Shown here one piece after another: positions 7,226-13,136 of a stretch of DNA of 13,136 bases; position 1 is the stretch's first letter; each line of letters starts with the position of its first letter. The stretch spans positions 1 to 13,136 of the forward strand of contig JAYEJW010000217.1 of assembly GCA_034716535.1 (NCBI GenBank), given 5' to 3'. Made by a program: the position numbers and the translations under genes. The notes under the pieces are model-generated. The model worked only from the letters and a program-made list of their open reading frames with translations. It was not told where the DNA came from and did not search any database. Source of the stretch: JAYEJW01 sp034716535 (GTDB lineage Bacteria > Pseudomonadota > Gammaproteobacteria > Chromatiales > Chromatiaceae).

Positions 7226-7702
7226 TTAACGAGCAATCGTATTTGTCCGCCCTATCTTGTTCTGCAGCTGAAGGATGCCGTAAAGCAGGGCCTCGGGAGT
7301 CGGCGGACACCCAGGTACATAGACGTCCACCGGAACGATGCGATCGCACCCGCGCACGACGGAATAGGAGTCATGGTAGTAACCGCCGCCGTTGGCGCAG
7401 GAGCCCATGGAGATCACCCAGCGGGGCTCGGCCATCTGGTCATAGACCTTGCGCAAAGCGGGGGCCATCTTGTTGCACAGGGTTCCGGACACGATCATGA
7501 CATCGGACTGGCGGGGGCTGGCTCGAAACACTATGCCAAAGCGATCCAGGTCGTAGCGCGAGGCGGCGGCATGCATCATTTCCACCGCGCAGCAGGCGAG
7601 CCCGAAGGCCATGGGCCACATCGAGCCGGTACGCGCCCAGTTGATAAGCTTGTCGGCGGTCGTCGTCACGAATCCGCCCTCGAAGACACCTTCTACACCC
7701 AT
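7226..7702 (-). CDS. nuoB: NADH-quinone oxidoreductase subunit B (NuoB), isolated copy
   Basis: NuoB carries cluster N2, the last Fe-S centre before quinone in complex I. The 158 residues cover the usual proteobacterial length and keep all four N2 ligands: the tandem Cys37-Cys38 (GLACCAVEMM), Cys102 (MGSCANGGGYYH) and Cys132 (VPGCPPTPEALLYG). Quinone-side segments such as RYDLDRFGIVFR are present. The motif I remember as YYHYSYSVVRG reads YYHDSYSVVRG, with Asp at 111 instead of Tyr. GGAGG lies 10 nt before the ATG (7700-7702). No nuoA, nuoC or other complex I gene is next to it: gltD converges on one side and aceE lies upstream on the same strand. It may be a second copy beside a normal nuo operon, or the genome may have a scattered set. 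The frame is intact, so decay is not evident. Confidence 0.93.
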   Translation of the reverse strand: MGVEGVFEGGFVTTTADKLINWARTGSMWPMAFGLACCAVEMMHAAASRYDLDRFGIVFRASPRQSDVMIVSGTLCNKMAPALRKVYDQMAEPRWVISMGSCANGGGYYHDSYSVVRGCDRIVPVDVYVPGCPPTPEALLYGILQLQNKIGRTNTIAR

Positions 7703-8018
7703 TCCGGTAGCGCCTCCGTTGGTAATCTGGATGCCGCGGGTCCGTGCGGATCAGGCCTGAGCTGCTAATCGACCGCTAAGCTCCGCTCAACCACCCTCCT
7801 TTCCCATGCAGACCGGGTGGGCGGTGAATGGCATCGCGCAACCGATCCGTCGGGAAATTCCAAGCTCGACCTGTGATTCCCGATAGTTTTAGTCAGTTTT
7901 CCTTGCGATGGGTTTCATGCCGCCGTTTGCCTGTTAAGCACTGTGTCGGCGACGGAAAGGCGAGATCGAGTCGAGAGGCTTTGCAGGGTTACAATTTCCG
8001 GTGATGGCAAGTCACTCG
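7703..8018. other. intergenic region between nuoB and aceE
   Basis: These 316 bp contain the upstream region of nuoB and the 3' flank of aceE. The only structure I see is copy 1 of the diverged element shared with the aceE upstream region. No gene, no aceF remnant and no clear terminator was found. Confidence 0.6.
7875..7939 (-). repeat. shared upstream element, copy 1 (nuoB side)
   Basis: By hand alignment about 47 of 65 positions match copy 2 (10800-10863), with one small gap. Blocks include TTTAGTCAGTT and GCCTGTT/ACCTGTA. It lies 173-237 nt upstream of the nuoB ATG. Similarity may continue weakly to about 7960 (CGGCGACG against CGGCAACG). The palindrome of copy 2 is broken here: GATAGTTTTAGTC at 7882-7894. 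Confidence 0.5.
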
Positions 8019-10676
<2,658 letters not shown>

Positions 10677-10727
10677 TGCGCGAGGACCTTGTTACTGCGT
10701 TCTAACCTGCGGGTGATGGCCTTCGGA

Positions 10728-10741
10728 TTCGGCGAGCCGAA
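10728..10741 (-). other. short perfect inverted repeat in the aceE leader
   Basis: TTCGGC-GA-GCCGAA lies 52-65 nt before the aceE start codon. It could form a tight hairpin in the untranslated leader. It is too short and too GC-rich to rule out chance. Confidence 0.25.
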
Positions 10742-10799
10742 CGGGGGCTGGTGAAGGAAACCTGCACCGTCGCGTCCGGGTATCCCGAGCTGACGACGG

Positions 10800-10863
10800 T
10801 ATTCCGACTAATTTAGTCAGTTGTTCTTGCCATCGGTTTCGTGCTGTCTTCTACCTGTAATGC
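10800..10863 (-). repeat. shared upstream element, copy 2 (aceE side)
   Basis: This copy is similar to 7875-7939 at roughly seven in ten positions and in the same orientation. It lies 124-187 nt upstream of the aceE ATG. Both copies precede a minus-strand gene, which fits a control element; a diverged repeat family is the other explanation. Confidence 0.5.
10806..10818. promoter_or_regulatory. IscR type-1-like palindrome upstream of aceE
   Basis: GACTAATTTAGTC is a perfect palindrome (GACTAA/TTAGTC around a central base) and matches the core GACTRWWWYAGTC of the E. coli IscR type-1 consensus as I remember it. The outer bases match only in part. IscR is an Rrf2-family [2Fe-2S] regulator controlling Fe-S biogenesis and some Fe-S proteins. 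The site is 130 nt upstream of the aceE start. No iscR gene is in the window, so the assignment is by motif only. Confidence 0.35.
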
Positions 10864-11065
10864 TTCCTATCCGGCAACGAAGTCCGGGATGGCTTACCGG
10901 GCACAGAGGGATGCAACGTTCGGCAATAGCAGGTCAGAGCGCGAGCCGAGGGCGTGCGGACGGCGGGCCAATGCGCAGGATCAGCCGGGCGTCTGGCTGC
11001 ACGGAAAGACCGCGCCTTGTGCAACCTGGCGCATCCGCATAGGTCACAGATTAGTAGGTTGCGAA

Positions 11066-11088
11066 ACTCGCTACCGATGGTGGCGAGT
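11066..11088 (+). promoter_or_regulatory. 10-bp hairpin upstream of amrS
   Basis: ACTCGCTACC (11066-11075) and GGTGGCGAGT (11079-11088) pair over ten positions with one G-U, around a GAT loop. It lies 82 nt before the amrS start. There is no downstream U-run on the plus strand. It could be a leader hairpin, an operator, or the end of an unseen transcript. Confidence 0.4.
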
Positions 11089-11170
11089 GAGCACCCCTTC
11101 CTCTTCGCAGGTGAAGAGACCCGCCGTGCCGTGCACGTCAGAAACCCGAAATATTGCGCAGAAATTGACC

Positions 11171-12268
11171 ATGAACGATCAGGTGCTGCAAACGGTTGTA
11201 CCGACCAAGTATTGGCACCGGCTGGAAGACGGCAGGGTCCAGTGCGACATGTGCCCCCGCGCCTGCAAGGTCAAAGAGGGGCAAAGGGGACTCTGTTTCG
11301 TGCGCGCCTGCCAGGACGGCGAGATCGTTCTGACCACCTACGGCCGCTCAAGCGGCTATTGTGTCGACCCGATCGAAAAGAAGCCGCTCAATCATTATCT
11401 TCCCGGCACGCCCGTGCTCTCCTTCGGTACGGCGGGATGCAATCTGGCCTGCAAGTTCTGCCAGAACTGGGATATGAGTAAGTCCCGGGAGATGGACACC
11501 CTCGCCGATCAGGCCTCGCCCGAAGCCATCGCCCGGGCCGCGAAGCGGCTCGGGTGTCGGAGTGTGGCTTACACCTACAACGACCCGGTCATCTTCCACG
11601 AGTACGCCATCGACGTTGCGCAAGAATGCCGCCAGCTCGGCATCAAGTCGGTGGCGGTGACCGCGGGCTTTGTTTGCGAGAAGCCGCGGGAGGAATTCTA
11701 CCGCTTCATGGACGCCGCCAACGTGGACCTCAAGGCATTCAGCGAGCGTTTCTACTGGAAAATCGCCGGCGGCCACCTGGAGAACGTGCTCGATACGCTC
11801 CGCTACCTGAAACAGGAGACGGATGTCTGGTTCGAGATCACCAATCTGCTGATCCCGGACGAGAACGACTCCAACGCGGAGATCGACGCCATGACCCGTT
11901 GGGTGGTCGAGGAATTGGGCCCCGATGTGCCCATGCATTTCACCGCCTTTCACCCCGACTGGAAGATGCTGGAAAAGCCCCATACGCCGCCGGCGACACT
12001 GAGCCGGGCGCGCCGAATCGCCATCGAGAATGGCGTGCGCTATGCCTACACCGGCAACGTGCACGACGAGGATGGCGGCAGTACCTACTGTCACAACTGC
12101 GGCGGCAAGCTCATCGGCCGCGACTGGTATGTCCTGAGCGACTGGAACCTCACGGCGGATGGAGGATGCGGGTTTTGCGGAACGCCCTGCGCCGGGGTGT
12201 TCGAACCACAGGCTGGGACCTGGGGAGCACGACGCATGCCGGTTCGGCTGCGGGATCTTGCGGCCTGA
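11171..12268 (+). CDS. amrS: AmmeMemoRadiSam system radical SAM enzyme
   Basis: The 365 residues match the radical SAM protein that co-occurs with AMMECR1 and MEMO proteins and is related to pyruvate formate-lyase activating enzymes. The SAM-cleaving [4Fe-4S] motif CxxxCxxC is at Cys90, Cys94 and Cys97 (GCNLACKFCQNW). An N-terminal Cys group (25, 28, 32, 42; CDMCPRAC then GLC) and a C-terminal Cys group (307, 310, 333, 336, with 340 nearby) look like metal sites. Family-typical segments include YNDPVIFHEYAID, TAGFVC, NVDLKAF and HFTAFHPDWKM. The substrate is not established as far as I know. ATG 11171 puts YWHRLEDG at the usual distance from the start; the ribosome-binding site is poor. The usual amrA/amrB partners are not in the window, so it is a single gene here, divergent from aceE. 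Confidence 0.9.
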   Translation: MNDQVLQTVVPTKYWHRLEDGRVQCDMCPRACKVKEGQRGLCFVRACQDGEIVLTTYGRSSGYCVDPIEKKPLNHYLPGTPVLSFGTAGCNLACKFCQNWDMSKSREMDTLADQASPEAIARAAKRLGCRSVAYTYNDPVIFHEYAIDVAQECRQLGIKSVAVTAGFVCEKPREEFYRFMDAANVDLKAFSERFYWKIAGGHLENVLDTLRYLKQETDVWFEITNLLIPDENDSNAEIDAMTRWVVEELGPDVPMHFTAFHPDWKMLEKPHTPPATLSRARRIAIENGVRYAYTGNVHDEDGGSTYCHNCGGKLIGRDWYVLSDWNLTADGGCGFCGTPCAGVFEPQAGTWGARRMPVRLRDLAA

Positions 12269-12644
12269 CGAGGGGTTCGGAAAGTCGCCGTTTTCTTGGA
12301 CCGACGGTGGGGAGGATTTCGGGTTGTTCCTACGGGATACTATTCGGTTTCTAGGAGTACTCCCGGCTGGCCGAGCTCGCCCAAACCTGCCGGTGAGCAT
12401 AATCCCCCTCAAAGCGGCGGCTGAACGCTGTGGTCACTACCCGCGACGAGGCTGGCAAAGTCGAAACGACCGTCTCCTATCACCCCGCATTAAGCAACCG
12501 AGTGACCGGTGTGGCGAGGTCAGCAGACGATTAGACCGCACCCTTTGCTTCTCTTCTAGAGTTAGCCCGATGACCCAGCTGCGACGGGCGGGTCGGGCGC
12601 ACGAACTGAGCCACCGGCGGGAGCACCCTCTCAAGACCGAATGA
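12269..12644. other. gene-free region between amrS and the IS remnant
   Basis: These 376 bp show no recognisable gene. A 10-bp palindrome GGAGTACTCC (12354-12363) is the only structure, and several short frames on both strands look like chance. The missing 5' part of the transposase was not recognised here. Confidence 0.5.
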
Positions 12645-13064
12645 ACGAGGAGAGCCGAGACGCCGATCAACAAGATCCGGGTCCAGCCGGGGTTGTCGTT
12701 GCCGGAGTCTTGCGCGTACCTTGGCCCCACGGAGATGGTCGCAGGCCACGAGTGTGCAGTCGTCGGCAGGAGCAAAAACGCGGATTTGGGCGGCTTCCAA
12801 TGGGTGAACACCCTCCTCGGCAACCTCAAGAGCTCAATCGAAGGCTCGAATCATGACTTCAAGTTCGACAATTACGCCGGTCGCTACCTCGCCGAGGTGC
12901 AGTGCCGCTCCAACCGATTCGACCTGCCGCACACAATTCCGCGCCTACTGCGCCCCGGCGCGCTGATGACGGCCCGGCCAGAGAATGGTTCGCCGAGCTT
13001 AGTAATCGGGCGTAACCGTTCAGACCCTGCCCTGAAAAAGCACAGTATTACGAGACAAACTTAA
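12645..13064 (+). pseudogene. IS1595-family transposase, C-terminal remnant
   Basis: From about 12790 the frame encodes a sequence close to the end of IS1595-family DDE transposases: FQWVNTLLGNLKSS, then a Lys/Phe-rich FKFDNYAGRYLAE, NRFDLPHTIPRLLR and a final ARPEN. The stretch before it (INKIRVQPG onward, from about 12663) fits the region between catalytic residues only loosely. The zinc-ribbon N-terminus and first catalytic Asp are missing, and the conserved FNRRF has lost a residue (SNRFD). The frame has no convincing start or ribosome-binding site and ends at TAA about 50 codons after the last family similarity. I read it as a decayed insertion sequence. No terminal inverted repeats or target duplication were found. 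Confidence 0.6.
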
Positions 13065-13070
13065 TCTGAT

Positions 13071-13136
13071 ATGGCAAGATCTCGCGGCAACCGACGCCGG
13101 CGCAAAGATGCTGGCACACGCAAGTTGTCCAACGAC
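13071..13136 (+). CDS. possible start of a basic protein, cut by the window edge
   Basis: An ATG at 13071 opens a frame of 22 codons to the window end, beginning MARSRGNRRRRK. The N-terminus is very basic. No ribosome-binding site is visible (AATCTGAT precedes the ATG), so this may be chance or a basic cytoplasmic leader of a larger protein. It follows the transposase remnant by 6 bp. Confidence 0.2.
   Translation, partial: MARSRGNRRRRKDAGTRKLSND

Larger units (their letters stand above)
10677..11170. other. divergent intergenic region aceE / amrS
   Basis: These 494 bp hold the control regions of two divergent genes. Going right from aceE they contain the small GC hairpin, the IscR-like palindrome inside copy 2 of the shared element, and a strong 10-bp hairpin near amrS. 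The amrS frame stays open upstream to about 10841, but that part is low-complexity and Arg-rich and resembles no family, so I treat it as non-coding. Confidence 0.55.

Noticed and set aside
7849..7882. CGGGAA...TTCCCG inverted repeat upstream of nuoB
   Set aside because: Only six pairs around a loop of over 20 nt; expected by chance.
10841..11170. N-terminal extension of amrS by about 110 residues
   Set aside because: The family starts near YWHRLEDG. The extension is low-complexity and overlaps the shared element and the hairpin.
12437..12829. 130-codon minus-strand frame near the right end
   Set aside because: It overlaps the transposase remnant on the other strand and resembles no protein; likely chance.

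Overview
The window is mostly GC-rich DNA coding for central metabolism. It probably comes from a gammaproteobacterium related to sulfur oxidisers (Chromatiales-like). The evidence is the betaproteobacterial/gammaproteobacterial style of the NuoB and E1-type AceE proteins and a DsrC/TusE-family paralogue. This placement is an inference from protein style; no marker gene was available to test it. I saw no rRNA, tRNA or CRISPR array.

Layout, left to right. (1) Positions 1-110 are AT-rich (about 35% GC by hand count) and encode a short piece of a glutamyl-tRNA synthetase resembling the Campylobacterota enzyme. It stops abruptly and GC-rich DNA follows, so this is either a foreign scar or an assembly junction. 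(2) Two small plus-strand genes follow: a 69-residue acidic protein of unknown function, then a 114-residue DsrC/TusE-family protein that has lost both functional C-terminal cysteines (RspA-like). (3) A leader of about 390 bp, with mutually exclusive C4/G4 hairpins, precedes gltB-gltD. These genes encode the two subunits of glutamate synthase and overlap by 4 bp. (4) Convergent to them are two minus-strand single genes: a complete nuoB with no other complex I gene nearby, then aceE (homodimeric pyruvate dehydrogenase E1) without aceF or lpd. (5) Divergent from aceE is a radical SAM gene of the AmmeMemoRadiSam type (amrS), again without its usual partners. (6) The right end holds a decayed IS1595-family transposase fragment and possibly the first codons of another gene.

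How the parts relate. GltBD assimilates nitrogen (glutamine plus 2-oxoglutarate to glutamate), AceE starts pyruvate oxidation to acetyl-CoA, and NuoB carries cluster N2 of complex I. The most unusual feature is non-coding. A diverged segment of about 65 bp occurs in the same orientation upstream of both nuoB and aceE. In the aceE copy it contains a perfect 13-bp palindrome matching the core of the IscR type-1 site. Shared control of these two separated genes is possible, but an old duplicated repeat is not excluded. Several genes being away from their usual partners, plus the IS remnant and the foreign fragment, point to a rearranged chromosomal region.
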